A stretch of DNA of 64,000 bases from Garcia nutans (Eukaryota; Streptophyta; Magnoliopsida; Malpighiales; Euphorbiaceae). The notes beneath the pieces were generated by a model that was given only the letters and a program-made list of their open reading frames with translations, ran no database searches and was not told where the DNA came from. Of this stretch, positions 45,117-57,245 are shown piece by piece. Each line of letters begins with the position of its first letter. The first letter of the stretch is position 1. The stretch lies in contig CANTUV010000024.1 in assembly GCA_947685225.1 (NCBI GenBank), positions 55,208,001 to 55,272,000 of the forward strand, given 5' to 3'. The translations under genes and the position numbers were made by a program.

Positions 45117-47290
45117 TGTGAGCGGGATTTTTGCCCCCACTCCATATGGAATGGTTCTTGCGACTTTGACACTATTAGGCTCAGGATCTTAGAGAACACA
45201 GGCCTAAACTCGGAGAAAATAGAGTTCCCACCCGGACGGGTAGGGAAAAAGAAAGGGGTGGATGACTCGATCCCTAAGGAATCCCCAATCCCTTAATGGG
45301 TTCAGAAAGTTGGGTACGTGTAGGGAAGGTGAGAAATGGCCTAGCATCCCCACAACGCCCGATTCATTGGAACCGACCTCTTTTTCAGGTCTTAATAGTA
45401 TAAAATTATTAAATATAATGATATTATCCATACTACATGCAACAATAAAAAAAATCATCATTATATTAAAATGAAAGCAATGTTCAAATAAAATAAATAA
45501 ATGAACACCCATCCGAGGATGGAAATATGTCCTTACATCATCCAATGTCTAAAACTAAATAGGACAGCCACTAAAAGATGAAAATGTGTCCTTTACATTA
45601 ATCCCAAAATATAAAAACAATTTAAATTACATGATATTAATTAATGAGGTACCCAATAATGGAAACATACCTCTTACAATTTTAATAAACAAATAATAAT
45701 TAAAAAATATTCATCCATGATAAATTAAATAAACCAAACATCAAAATTAAATAAATCAATCATGAAAACATATAATAAACTACAGAATCAAATCTAAAAT
45801 TAAATAAAGAAATAAATATATAAATTTAGGGTTTACATCTTAAATTAAGGTTTTTAGAAATTTAATAACTAAATTAGGATTTAAAATAAAGGAAGTTAAA
45901 CACAAAGACTTATAATACACAAATAAATATTGACCCCTTCAATGAGCCCATACGGGGTCGGGGGCCGAGCCTCAGAAGATTTTGAAAACTGGTCTTTAGG
46001 GTAATAGGTTTTGGTGTTGAAAATTAAGATTTTAGGGTTTGAGATTTAGAAAATAGGGTTTTGGGTTTATGTAAATAAAATTGAAGCTTATGAAAATATG
46101 ATTAGAAATTAGGTATTTGGAAAGAATAAGCTACTGTGAATTTTAGAAAAATAAAATTAATTAGGGTTTTGTAGTTCTAAGAAAATAATAGGGTTTAGGA
46201 TAATTAAATTAGTGTTTAGGGCTAATATCATGCAACTAGGGTTTAGTGTTTGCGAAAAACTAATTAAGGTTTAAAAGTTTATACGAATTAAGTCACTGTG
46301 AATATTTTTTCCTAGTCTTAAAAGCTACTGTGAGGTTTTATATAGAAAAGCTTTAATGTGATTCAGAGTAACATGTTGATTAAATAACCATAATATGAAA
46401 ATAAATAAACAATCCATGCCAAACAAGTTTACTAGTTGTATTTATTATGACTTATCAAAACAATAATCTACACTTCTCATAATCTAATACATAAACTATC
46501 TTTTAGAAGGAATTACCCACTATGATTTTAATTAAGTGAAGAACAAACTCTTTCAATGTTTAAAACAATCAAAACATATAATATTTTTTTAATTTAAACC
46601 ATACCGTCATTTGTTGGCTCCACCAAAATTGTTTGAATGAGAATTCTGGATGAGCTTGCCACTCCAAGGCAGAAGACTTGCTTGCTGCCTTGATTATTTA
46701 TTGTTGCTTTCTTATTGCTTTATTGTTGCTTGTCTCCTTTTGAATGTCCAAAGTCCAGTCCTGAATCAATTATCCAGAAGAAGCCTGAATAATTTTTCAG
46801 TAAAATCTCTCTCCTTTGTTCAGCATATTTTAATGTGATATTGATAGGCAATTAAAAGAAAAAACCTAGTATGTTAAGGAAATTAAAATTGTTAAGGAAA
46901 TAAAACTAAAATCGAGTAAAATAAGATTTGTGAAGAAATTGACAATGCGCATGGGCTGTTGGGTGAGACTGGAGTGCAAGGATCGACGTGCTGATGTGGG
47001 TTGGAGAGGGCGTGCTGGGCTGCTTCTGCATGCTGGGGTGTAATTTCGCTGCAGACAAAGCCTGCGGCAAATTGGCATCACCGATTCTGCCATCACTGAT
47101 TCATCCATTTTTATTTTTTATCCATTTTTTATTTCTTATTAAAAATAAATATTATTATATTATTAAAAATAAATAAATAAATAATAAATAAAATAAATAT
47201 TATAAATGATAAATAAAATAAATATCACAAAAATTATTTTGGATGATTTTAAAATATCGGACCGAACTTGGTTAAAATTAAAGGTCTATA
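45117..47290 (-). repeat. Solo Tat LTR
   Basis: Left end TGTGAGCGGGATTTTTGCCC as in the complete Tat element, right end GGTCTATA, 2174 bp. No primer site or polypurine tract flanks it. Flanks GTTCG (45112-45116) and GTCCA (47291-47295) look like one duplication GTCCG that lost identity by two transitions. A solo LTR from intra-element recombination, diverged from the 17240/38334 pair; it lacks the expanded 36-bp array. Confidence 0.75.
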
Positions 47291-47339
47291 GTCCAGTTCA
47301 ATTTTTAAATCCCTAAAATGGTCCGATTTGAGATTTAAG

Positions 47340-47690
47340 CAAATTTGGTTCTATATGGATCATGCCATATCAAATTTGATATGCATGGTCCATATCGAAT
47401 TAGACCATGCCTAATTAGATATGGACCATGTCCATATCAAAGTAGGATGATTCTAATTCGATATGGTAGTCCATATAGAATTAGAATCACTCTAATTCGA
47501 TATGAACCTTGCTCCATGTCGAATTAGATAAATTCTAATTTGATATGGCTCTTGTCCATAATGAATTAGACTTACTAATTCGATGTGGACTTTGTTCCAT
47601 GTCAGATTAAAATTGTTTTAATTTGACATGGTCACGGTTTTCCTTGAATTCAAAAGGATTTAATTCGATATGCTTCAGAGTAACCGTGTT
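47340..47690. repeat. Alternating palindromic repeat (CCATATCGAATTAGA / TCTAATTCGATATGG)
   Basis: About 13 imperfect copies of a 15-base motif in strictly alternating orientation, spaced 5-25 bases apart, for example CCATATCGAATTAGACC near 47390 and TCTAATTCGATATGG near 47451. Neighbouring copies can pair into a row of hairpins. Lies in or next to the plus-strand Tat LTR. Confidence 0.75.
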
Positions 47691-49234
47691 TAAATAAGAA
47701 ATTAAGGCTGGATCATAAGCAGTTAACCTAATATATTTTATTATAAATATAAGATTAAAAGAAAAGCAATGGGGGGATTAATGAGCCAGCAGCCAAAATA
47801 ATTAATAGATAGAAAGAGGAGCAACTGGAGAGAAACCAACAACCGAGGCAATAAAACAGAAGGTAGTGGACATTGCCTTCGCTTTGCTCAACCAAGATTT
47901 GATATTGGTGCAAGCATAAAATTTGAATCAATGTAAAATATTGGTGGAGCCTACAAACGAAGGTTTGAAATCCCTCATTTAATTTGCTTTGAATTTATAG
48001 TGGCTAGTTATTTTATATTTTATTAACATTATGTTTATATGTAATGGTAGCAATAGCAATTAAATTTTTTATAAACGAGTAGTAAGTTAATTTAGTTTAT
48101 AATAATCATGTTAACCCTTTGAATTTGCCTTGCATAATAATATGATTAAGACATCCAATAACCTATTAAATATTCAGTAATTTACTTAGTTTATAACTAT
48201 AAGAATCAAATTTCATAGTAGCCTATTTAAATGTCTAGTAAAGTATTTAATCTATGTCCTTAGAATTTAAGTGTCCTATAGCTTATACTAAAACCCTAGC
48301 CTTTTTTGAAACCCTATTTTTTAGTATTTTAAAACCCTAATATTATGTTTTCTAAAACCCTAAAACCTAATTTTCTAAAAACCCTAAAATCTTGATTGTT
48401 TTTCCTAAAAAACTAAAAACCCTAATTTCATCCAAAAAACTTAATTGCCACTCTAAAAAAAAAAATCCTAAAACCATGTTTTTAACCTCACAAATCATAT
48501 GTTTAGTATGTAAACCCTAATTTTGTATATTTAAGGTTTTAATCCCTAGTTTTGATTATTTAATTCATTATGTGTTTTTGATGAATGGGTTATTGTTATT
48601 TTACCTATGATGAATGTTTGAATGATTTAAATTATATTTAGTTAATTATTTAAAGAATGTAAGGGGCATGTTTACATTTTGTGGGTACCCCATTTGTTAG
48701 TCCAAATGTAATTTAATTTTCCTTAAGTTTTGGGATTGATATAAGAGACATGTTTCCATGTTTTGGTGGGTGTCTCAATTTATTTTTGTTTAGTTTTGGA
48801 TGTTGGACATGGTTGTAGAGCATGTTTCCATCTTGAATGGGTGCCCATTTTATTTTTTTGTTTGAATTTTCTTTTATTTCAATACAATGACTATTTATTT
48901 CAATAATTGTATGTAATATGGATAATATTATAATACTTAAAATTTTAATAATATTTAGACATGAAAAGGAGGTTGGTTCTAATAAACCGGGCGTTATGGG
49001 GGTACTGGGCCATTTCTCACCTTCCCCATGCATACCCAACTTTTTGAACCCAATAGGGGGTTGGGTATTCCTTAGGAATCGAGTCATCTGCCCCTTTCTT
49101 TTTCCCATCCTGTCTAGGTGGTGACTGCATTTTCTCCGTGTTTAGGCCCGTATTCTCTAAGGCCTTGAGCCTAACAGTGCCGAAGTTGTAAGAACCATTT
49201 CACATGGGAGTGGGGGCAAAAATCTTTGCTCACA

Positions 49235-49253
49235 GTGGCAACTCCATTGGGGA
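49235..49253 (+). promoter_or_regulatory. Primer binding site of the plus-strand Tat element
   Basis: GTGGCAACTCCATTGGGGA directly after the LTR end CTCACA; differs from the copy at 38315 at a few positions. Confidence 0.75.
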
Positions 49254-49373
49254 TAAGAGAAGTTGATTCTATTAGTCCTTATATTATTTTATTCTTTTTT
49301 ATTATGATATTGTCCATTGCATCATTTAGATTGTATTCTGTACGTGAGTTAGGACGCCTGTATAACCCGTTTT

Positions 49374-49571
49374 GTGTTATGTAAGGGATACCATAATTTC
49401 ACTGAAGGAATGAAGATTGAGCATGACATAACCACTTATAGCCTTATACCTTTTGGTATATACTCACTATGGGAACCTAAACTTTTCAACCCAAAGACTA
49501 AAATTCATGTAATTGGCCTAGTTATTTTCGTTAGGTTTTTATCCAAATTCTTGTTGTTTGACTGTGGTTGA
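49374..49571 (+). CDS. Conserved short leader ORF, plus-strand Tat copy
   Basis: 65 codons, start MLCKGYHNFTEGMKI, counterpart of 38005-38193. It stays open although the downstream gag of this element is full of stops. Starts about 120 bases after the primer site, slightly closer than in the other element. No recognised domain. Confidence 0.45.
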   Translation: MLCKGYHNFTEGMKIEHDITTYSLIPFGIYSLWEPKLFNPKTKIHVIGLVIFVRFLSKFLLFDCG

Positions 49572-50129
49572 TATATCTTAGTTTGAACCATGGCTTATTT
49601 GGTTTGTTCTTTTTCTAATATGACCTAATTATATTATAAGCTCAAAATAATTTTTATTCCTTTAAGCCCAAAAGACCAAAACTATTTTCAAAATTTTCAA
49701 GATGGTCTTTGGACATAAAATTTTCTAAAATAGGTCAAAGATTTTTTTTTCTACCTAATACAAAAGGCCAAATTTCATTTTTAAAAACTTTTTACAATGG
49801 GCTTTGAAAAAAAATTATTTTTTCACTTCATTCAAATTATAAATTTTCTCAACTCTTTCTTAAATGAGCTTACAACTAGTTAGGTCAATTATAGAATATC
49901 AAAAATCAATTGTGGGCCTAATTTGTACTGAGAATTGTTAATCAAGGGCTTGTTTATGGCATGAATCATTAGTTACTATTCCAAACGGGAAATCTATTTT
50001 TGATAAACTCTTTAATTTGGTTGTAATCCTAACTATAGCATAAAAATTATCCCTTTGTTGGCCCAATGGATTAAGACTTAATTAATGGGAATTATCATGG
50101 AGCGACTTCTAAGTTTGAAAATACAACTA

Positions 50130-51065
50130 TTGGTTAAACTGTTCGAGTGAATTTTTTTGAAAATAAGATATCCCATGTTGATGTTCAACTATATGCCTAT
50201 GAAAAGAAATTTGCCAAAAAAATTGGTTCAACACCTTAGAGGAGAATACCCAAAAAGATTGGGATATGTTGTACAAAGCCTTTATTCGGCAGTATGGGTA
50301 TAATGTTAAGTTGGAAGTGACCCTGATGGAGGTGGAGACCATCAGACAGAAATAGAATGAGAACTTGTTAACTATGTGAAGAGGTGAAGGAATAAGGCTG
50401 CACTACATAGGAAGAGGCTGGATGAGTCTGACCAAATCAGAATGATAGTAAGGGGTGTCCTACCTAGTCTACTTGAAAGGATGTCTCACAATCTCATAAA
50501 GGATTTCAAAGATCTTCTCTAAGCTGGCTCACAGCTAGAAGAATGAGATCGGGAGAAGAGGCTTTTTTTGAAAGAAAGAATGAGAGGGGAATTTATCAGT
50601 CTAGCGGCTAGAGTACACAAAATGCAGTAGATGTCAATACAACTAGTCAAGCAAATAGAAGATAATTTTCATATCTAGGGAAACCTTTGTCTTGGGTTTT
50701 CAACAAGTTATAGAAAAAGTGTTATTATAGCTGTTGGCTCCTCGATCGCTACATGATCCTCTGCCATCAAACTTAGTTGCCATGGCCTTTTGTCAATTCC
50801 ATCAAATGCAAGGGCATGACATAGATAAATGTGCTTGATTAAGACATGAAATTCAAGATCTTATTGACAGTGGTAAGCTACTTGAGCCAGATAAGCCCAA
50901 TACCAAGAGCAATCCTTTGCCTAAATTTGGAATAGTACCTCCACCAGCAACCTTAATGGTAGGAGGAGGATTGGAGAAAGATCTTGTCTTAGCCTCCTTT
51001 AAAGATGAGAGTATTGAAGATGTGAAGAGAGAATAGGCCCAACTCAATGAACTTCCCTTGGCTTG
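50130..51065 (+). pseudogene. Gag remnant of the plus-strand Tat element
   Basis: Split over frames: the block around 50270-50500 corresponds to IQQYGYNV, MEVTLMELESIRQ and RMIVRGVLPS of the other Tat gag; 50780-51065 reads FCQFHQMQGHDIDKC and LRHEIQDLIDSGKL, followed by a shortened acidic tail. Numerous stops and frameshifts. Confidence 0.7.
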
Positions 51066-51688
51066 AATGTTGCTCATCTTATTTTGCTTTCATTAGTATT
51101 TAATTAGAATAATTATTTTTTTCAAATTAAATTTTTTTGAATAAATTACTTTTATTGAATTTATAATTTTGTTTGTTTTTAATATTATAGTGTTCAACTG
51201 ATGACGAGTCCACCTTGATATTCATGAATTAGTGTATCTATGCATCATGATCCAAATGACTTTACTAGGTGAGGGAATTATTCTATAGCATTGAGATGTG
51301 TATGCTTACTTAGAGAGGGCTCCTGTATAATTACGAGTGTCTAGGTCCTAGTCAATCTTAGAACATGCTTTGATGAACTTTTAAGGCAAAATTGAACTCT
51401 GTTTATTTAAGAGAGAGATGTAGGTATTGTTTGATGAGCCAACAACTAGTATCAACCCTATTGACATCAATCCCTAGGTCCTTTGAGCTTTCATAAGATT
51501 TTAGCTTGCTTTTCATTGGCTTATAAACCCAATAACCTGCCCTGAGCTGTTGTGAGACTCACGACAAGTCTGAGGATCATTGAGTTAATAAAGAGAAAGA
51601 AGATCAAAGTATAACCAAGACTATAGGGATAGTTGAAGGTCACCTAGACTAATAGTTGAAGATCAAAGTATGTACAACTAAGACTATA

Positions 51689-53483
51689 TGTAACACCCCC
51701 GTACCCCATATACGCACACCACATATGCCCGCACAACACGCGATATACATATACCAGATATAGGGGGTGCCATGACTCATTTTAAACAAATCAAATCAAC
51801 TTTAATCTTTAATATATAATCATCATAAGTCAGTCCAAGTAAACTTAAAACATTTAACCTATATTATAAATAGTCATAGATAAAACATTCTTTTGTTAAA
51901 ATACATATATATATATATATATACAACATTAGTACCCAAAAGTTTATCCAAAACAGTCTGTTCAAAATATTTGTTAATTAAGCAGTGAAAAATACGTATG
52001 TTTACATCAAAATCAATAAGTACAAAAATATGAAGTTTATACATGCTGGCAGTTCGTCTCTGATCGTGATGTCCATAACTGAACACTGCTCTAACAATCT
52101 CAAGTCTAGACTCCACTCGGTCTAGACGAGCTCTCTGGCACAAGCGGATCTACCCTGTCACCTGCGCGATGAACCATAATCGCACTAAGCAGAAAGCTTA
52201 GTGGTACAAACTTTGATTCAATATAGATCAATGCGATGCTCATACATAATACATATGAATATGTCAACTCATTACATTATATATTTCAACATATTAATCA
52301 TTTGCATCATATTTCATAATTCACATTAAAACAAAGACAAACATGGGCCCAAAACGAAACTAATATGCTATTCAAAGTTCAGAGTTACTGCTTTAGTCCA
52401 TAATCACATATCATGCCTGTAGGTGATATATATATCCATGGATAATGTAACAGACCCAGTCTCTTGGACCTCAACCTGGCTAGACCTAGGGCCCAAGTAT
52501 CTTAGTCCTCAACCCGGCTAGACTGTTACAGTTTTTTAGGCTTACAACCTGGTCTTTTCAACTCAAAAACATCATATTTCACATTTTTCAGCTGGGCTTG
52601 GCTTACGACCCGGTCTTTTCACCTGCCCAGCGATTCATAGGCATGCCGCCAAAACCAGAAATCTGAAAATTGAATAACATACTAGGCACACAATTAATTC
52701 ATTTATCTCATTATCAATCTCTTTCACAATTCATTTCTTATTTCATTTCTCATAATTAAACTAGGCACATTGCCTTATAATAATATCATTTTTCTCACCT
52801 TTCTCATTCTTCTCTTTTGTACCATTTTTAATTTGTTACATTATGATTTCACATGTCTTACCACATTATTCCATATTTCTTTTCATATACAATACATTAC
52901 TCAATTGCATTTATACATCAACATAATTCACATAATGCATGTCATAACATATAACTCATTCATCAACAATATATCAATTAATTTAAAACATTTCTCAACT
53001 AAATGTGTTAAGTCCCAATGTCATGTACATGCATCCAATCATTCAAACTTTGTACTTACCTCTAAGAGCAACAACACCACTCTATCAACTCCTCTTCCAA
53101 TATAACTCTCAACACTTGAATAAAGGTAGCTCAACTCTCTTCAAAACCTAATCCAAAGGTGATCATACACACTCACTTAGAGATGCACAAGAAGAAAATA
53201 AGAAAGAGAACTATCTAGGGCAAACTCTACACTTGACATGCTCAACAACACGGGTGTGTCCCTGACCATGCCCTAAACTCACAACACAGAAGCTTTGACA
53301 CGCTCAGTGACATGGACGTGTCAATCCTCCAACAACATTGTAGCTATGACACACTCAGTGACATGGGCGTGTCACTGGCTGTGTCAATGCTACTACAACA
53401 CAGAAGCTGTGACACGCTCAGTGACATGGGCGTGTCACTGCTCATGTCACCAACCCAAAAAATAGAACCAACGACACGCCCAA
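51689..53483 (-). repeat. Tekay-like LTR, minus strand, interrupted at 53483
   Basis: Starts TGTAACACCCCCGTACCC, complement of the LTR end. No primer site on its left, so it is a 3' or solo LTR. Contains an AT dinucleotide run at 51906-51922, the block AGCAGAAAGCTTAGTGG near 52185, and the cluster of GACACGCTCAGTGACATGG motifs at 53260-53450. The plus-strand element at 53484 inserted after CCCAA. Confidence 0.82.
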
Positions 53484-55852
53484 TGTAATATCCCAAAGTA
53501 TGCCCTAGAAGTTTTGGTATTATTGTTGTATTTCGATTTAATGTATATGTTAAATTGGAAAGAGAAAGAAGTAAAGAGAGAGTGTATATGTTGTATATAT
53601 AGTGATATATACAAATACAAGTCAAATATGAAAGTCAAAAGAAGATATTTATTTATTCTAAATTAGTGAAATTAATTAAAAGGAAAATATGAGTGGAAGA
53701 GAATATATTAGAATATTTTAATGATATATTGCTTGGTGGAGGTTTAAGTGGAGAATAAAAGTTTGACTTGTCTCTTTTCTTCTTTATTTTCTTCTTCTTT
53801 TCCTTCTTGGCCGTGTATTACAAAGCAAGAGAGCAAGAGAGAGATATGATATTCCAAGCTCAAAATTGAAGGAGATTACAAGTGATTAAGTTGGAAATTT
53901 GAGAAGTTTCATCAACTTTGGTAAGTTTTCACTTGATTTCCTTGTTTTATTTTAAGTTGTGTTTGAGTTTGGTGTTGGATTATTAAGAGCATGATTATGT
54001 TTGATTGTGGTGTGTTTGAGAGTGTTGGGTATAATTGATTTTGATTTTAGGATTGAATTGAAGAAAAGGAATTAGGTTGGTGTTGAAAGAGTAAGAGTTG
54101 TGACTTGGTAATTGATGTATGTTGTGAGTTTGAGCAATTATTATCTTAGATTTTCATTGTGTTTGTGTTTAATGGAGTTGAAAGCATAGAATACATGAGT
54201 TTGGTCTGAAACAGAAGCATCTTGGATGCCACGCCCGTGGCCCTTGGATGCCACGACCGTGGGGGTGTTAAGTAATTGGACAGATTCATTTTCTAACCCA
54301 CGCCCATGGGGGTTTGTGAGACCACGACCGTGGGGTTGTGAGGCCATGACCGTGGGTCCTAGATAGTTGTGTTGGCTTATAATTTGTGATCTAAGGGCTT
54401 AGTATGAGACTAATAGGTGAATAATTATATTGGAATTCATGTGTATCTTTAAATAAGTGTGTATTATTCTTTTTGCATTAGGTTGTGAAGAGGTTGAGTT
54501 GCCCTAACCTAAGTGTTGAGAATTCTTGGAAGAGGAAGTGTATAGATTGGAGTGAGTTGTTCTTGAGGTAAGTACAAACCCTACATTATTGCATACATTT
54601 AAATGACATTGGGACTTAACACATTTGGTTGTAAATGTGTTAAGTAATCTACTACATTGTTGGTACATTTGATTAATGCTATGATTTGCATAATGTGAAA
54701 GATATGATGATCATTCAAAATGTATGTTCAATGCATTTGGTTATGAATACTTTAATTATGAATTGCTTTAATGTGAATTGAGATATGATGAGATGTGAAG
54801 CCATTGTTGTTGGCTATGATAGTGCAAATGAAATCATTGGGGCATGGTTGCCTATTTGATTATGGAATATTAAATGAGAAATGAATTGAGCAAGAGATTG
54901 ATAAAGAGATAAATGAAATAATTGTGTGCTTAATATGTTATTCAATTTTCAGAGTTCTGGGTTTGGCGGCATGCCTATGAATCGCTGGATAGGTGAAAAG
55001 ACCAGGTCGTAAGCCGAATGCAGCTGAAAAATGTGAAATATGATGTTTTTGGGGTGAAAAGACTGGGTCGTAAGCCTCAAAAACAGTAACAGTCTAGCCG
55101 GGTTGAGGACCAAGATACTGGGGCCCTTGGGTCTAGTCGGGTTGAGGTCCAAGAGACTGGGTCTGTTACACTATCCATGGATAGATATATATATGCATCG
55201 CCTACGGGCTTGATGATTGTGATTAGGGACCAAAGTAGTAACTCTGAACTTTGAATAACATATTAGTGTCTTTTGGGCCCATGCTTGTCTTTGTTTCAAT
55301 GTAATTATTGAATAGTGAAAGAATTGAATAAGATAATGAAATGTAGTCTTATGGAAAAAATATTAATATATCATTTATGAATATTGTCTTTATGGTTGAA
55401 ATGTGTGACATTGGCATTGCATTAAAGCATGTTGTTATTATGGTTTGTACCACTAAGTCGTTGGCTTAGCGCGATTGTGGTTCATCGCGCAGGTGACAGG
55501 GTAGAACCAGAGAGTTCAGCTAGACCGAGTAGAGTCTAGATTCTGAAGCGTTGATAGAGGGCTTAAAGATCAAAGACAAACTGCCAAACATGTATAACTT
55601 TTATGTTTTGTAAAACATGGATTTTGATCTATATGTATTTGTAAATATTGCTATATTTTCCGCTGCGTATCAAATAAATGTTTTATCTATTGTAATTTAT
55701 AATATGATTTGAATGTTTTCAAGTTTTCTCATATTATTGTTAAAAGGAATGAGTGGTTTGTTTAGTAAACCGTAGCATTCCTATATTCAGTATACGTATA
55801 TTACATATATGGTGGTATGTAGTGTGCGTATACGGTGTATAAGGGTGTTACA
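53484..55852 (+). repeat. 5' LTR of the Tekay-like element (2369 bp)
   Basis: TGTAATATCCCAAAG to AAGGGTGTTACA. The cluster at 54225-54355 uses CCACGACCGTGGG palindromes instead of ACACGGCCGTGT. The conserved GCTTAGCGCGATTGTGG block with ATCGCGCAGG is at 55462-55493. Confidence 0.9.
54225..54355. repeat. CCACGACCGTGG palindrome cluster
   Basis: Five near-copies of CCACG(A/C)CC(G/A)TGGG in 130 bases. Same location as the CACGG clusters of sister LTRs, with a different core sequence. Confidence 0.75.
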
Positions 55853-55859
55853 ATTGTTT

Positions 55860-55870
55860 TGGTCAGAGCC
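55860..55870 (+). promoter_or_regulatory. Decayed tRNA-Met primer binding site
   Basis: TGGTCAGAGCC, missing the two bases AT of TGGTATCAGAGCC, seven bases after the LTR end. This would impair priming. Confidence 0.8.
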
Positions 55871-56020
55871 TAGGTTTGAGATTCTCAACCTAGATAAATT
55901 GTAAGAAAAAGAACATTTTGATTTTAAAAGTTTGTTTTTAAATAAGATACATGTTTTGGCATTGGCAGTCTCTGATCTTTAATGAGGTATATTCTACTGT
56001 GGTTGCAGATATAGGTAGTG

Positions 56021-57110
56021 ATGGCGTCTCAGTCACGTCAGTCTGTAGAAGGTAGTGCTGAGAGTGTAGCTCCTTAAAAGGGTAGAGATGGAGCTAGGGT
56101 TGATAAAGCTAGAGAGGCACCTGCTTCTGTGCTAGAGAGATCAGCTACTGATGAGGTTCCGCCGGTTTGGTTACGGCATGTGGTAGAATTGTTGAGGCAA
56201 GCTCCAGTGTAGCAGCCGCCACCGCCCCCACAGCCACATGTACCGGTGAGGCATTATGATAAATTGAGAAAGTATGGGGCTGAGGATTTCTTGGGCACTA
56301 CAGATCCTGCAGTAGCTGAGCAGTGGTTGGATAGAGTACAGAGGGTATTTATCCAGTTGCAAGCTACTTCTGAAGAGAAATTTGATTATGCTAGATCCTT
56401 ATTACAGAAAGATGCTTATGATTGGTGGAAGACGGCTCCTCATGCCATGGATGATCCACCTACATTGTCTTATAGTGATTTTCTGAGGGAGTTTGAGCAG
56501 AAATATACTCCGACAAAGTATAAGGATGTCAAGAAGATGGAATTTCTAAATCTGAGACAAGATAACCGGACTGTGACAGAGTATGAGGTAGAGTTCATCC
56601 GGTTGAGTCACTATGCCGGTGGGATTATTTCTGATGAGATTGACTGGTGTAGAAGATTTGAGGAGGGGTTGAGGCCCTCTATTATGTGTATTGTTGCTGG
56701 TACTCAGTACCAAGATTTTTCTCAGTTGGTTGCTGCAGCTAGAAGTGTTGAGAGAGCATAGGGTATTGCAGTAGCTGCTACTGAAGAGGAGACCAGAGTT
56801 AGGAGACCCCAGTTTGAGGCAGGGTCTTCGTCTATGAAGAGAGGTCAAGGAAGTTTTATTCTGAGAGTCAGTAGGAGCCTGAGACAGTCTGGTAGGTCAG
56901 TCCAGTATTAGAGGCAGAGACCGAGACTTACAGTTTCTGTAGCTAGTGTTCCGACTCCAGTGATTCAGAGGTCTACTCCACCTACATGTGTCCATTGTGG
57001 CAGGATACATGGGGGTGTTTGTTGAAAGATTGGTGGATCAGCTGGGTGTTTCAGATGTGGATCACCTGACCATTTCATTAGAGATTGTCCTGAGATGCAG
57101 GAGCATAGGC
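56021..57110 (+). pseudogene. Gag of the Tekay-like element
   Basis: ATG at 56021 (MASQSRQSVEGSAES). After stops at about 56074 and 56210, 56246-56758 encodes the capsid block (RHYDKLRKYGAEDFLGTTDP, DWWKTAPHAMDD, FLREFEQKYTPTKYKD, RFEEGLRPSI). A CAG-to-TAG stop at 56759-56761 follows. The zinc knuckle CFRCGSPDHFIRDC is at 57047-57088, with a TGA about 30 bases before it. Forms the particle in intact relatives. Confidence 0.85.
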
Positions 57111-57245
57111 AGGCTCTCGACCTAGTATGAGAGGAGGTCAAAGTGGTAGAGGTGTTAGTAGAGGTGGTTGACCTGGGATCAGTCAGAGAGGAGGCTCTAC
57201 ATCCGGAGGCAGTAGGCCAGATGAGGCTGGGTCTTCTCAGAGAGT

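Larger units (their letters stand above)
47291..51688 (+). mobile_element. Decayed Tat-clade element, plus strand (LTR, leader, gag; truncated)
   Basis: The LTR ends at 49234 (...TTTGCTCACA). The block 48960-49230 is the reverse complement, diverged, of 38340-38620. The primer site GTGGCAACTCCATTGGGGA is at 49235-49253, the leader ORF at 49374, and gag at about 50130-51065. The LTR start is not placed; 47291 is an upper bound. Sequence stops at 51688 where a Tekay-like LTR begins. 51070-51688 is non-coding and resembles the AT-rich part of the Tat 5' region. Confidence 0.7.

Noticed and set aside
51100..51688. Possible host gene in the non-coding gap after the plus-strand Tat gag
   Set aside because: No frame longer than a few dozen codons and no splice-consistent coding pattern; best read as Tat sequence cut off by the LTR at 51689.
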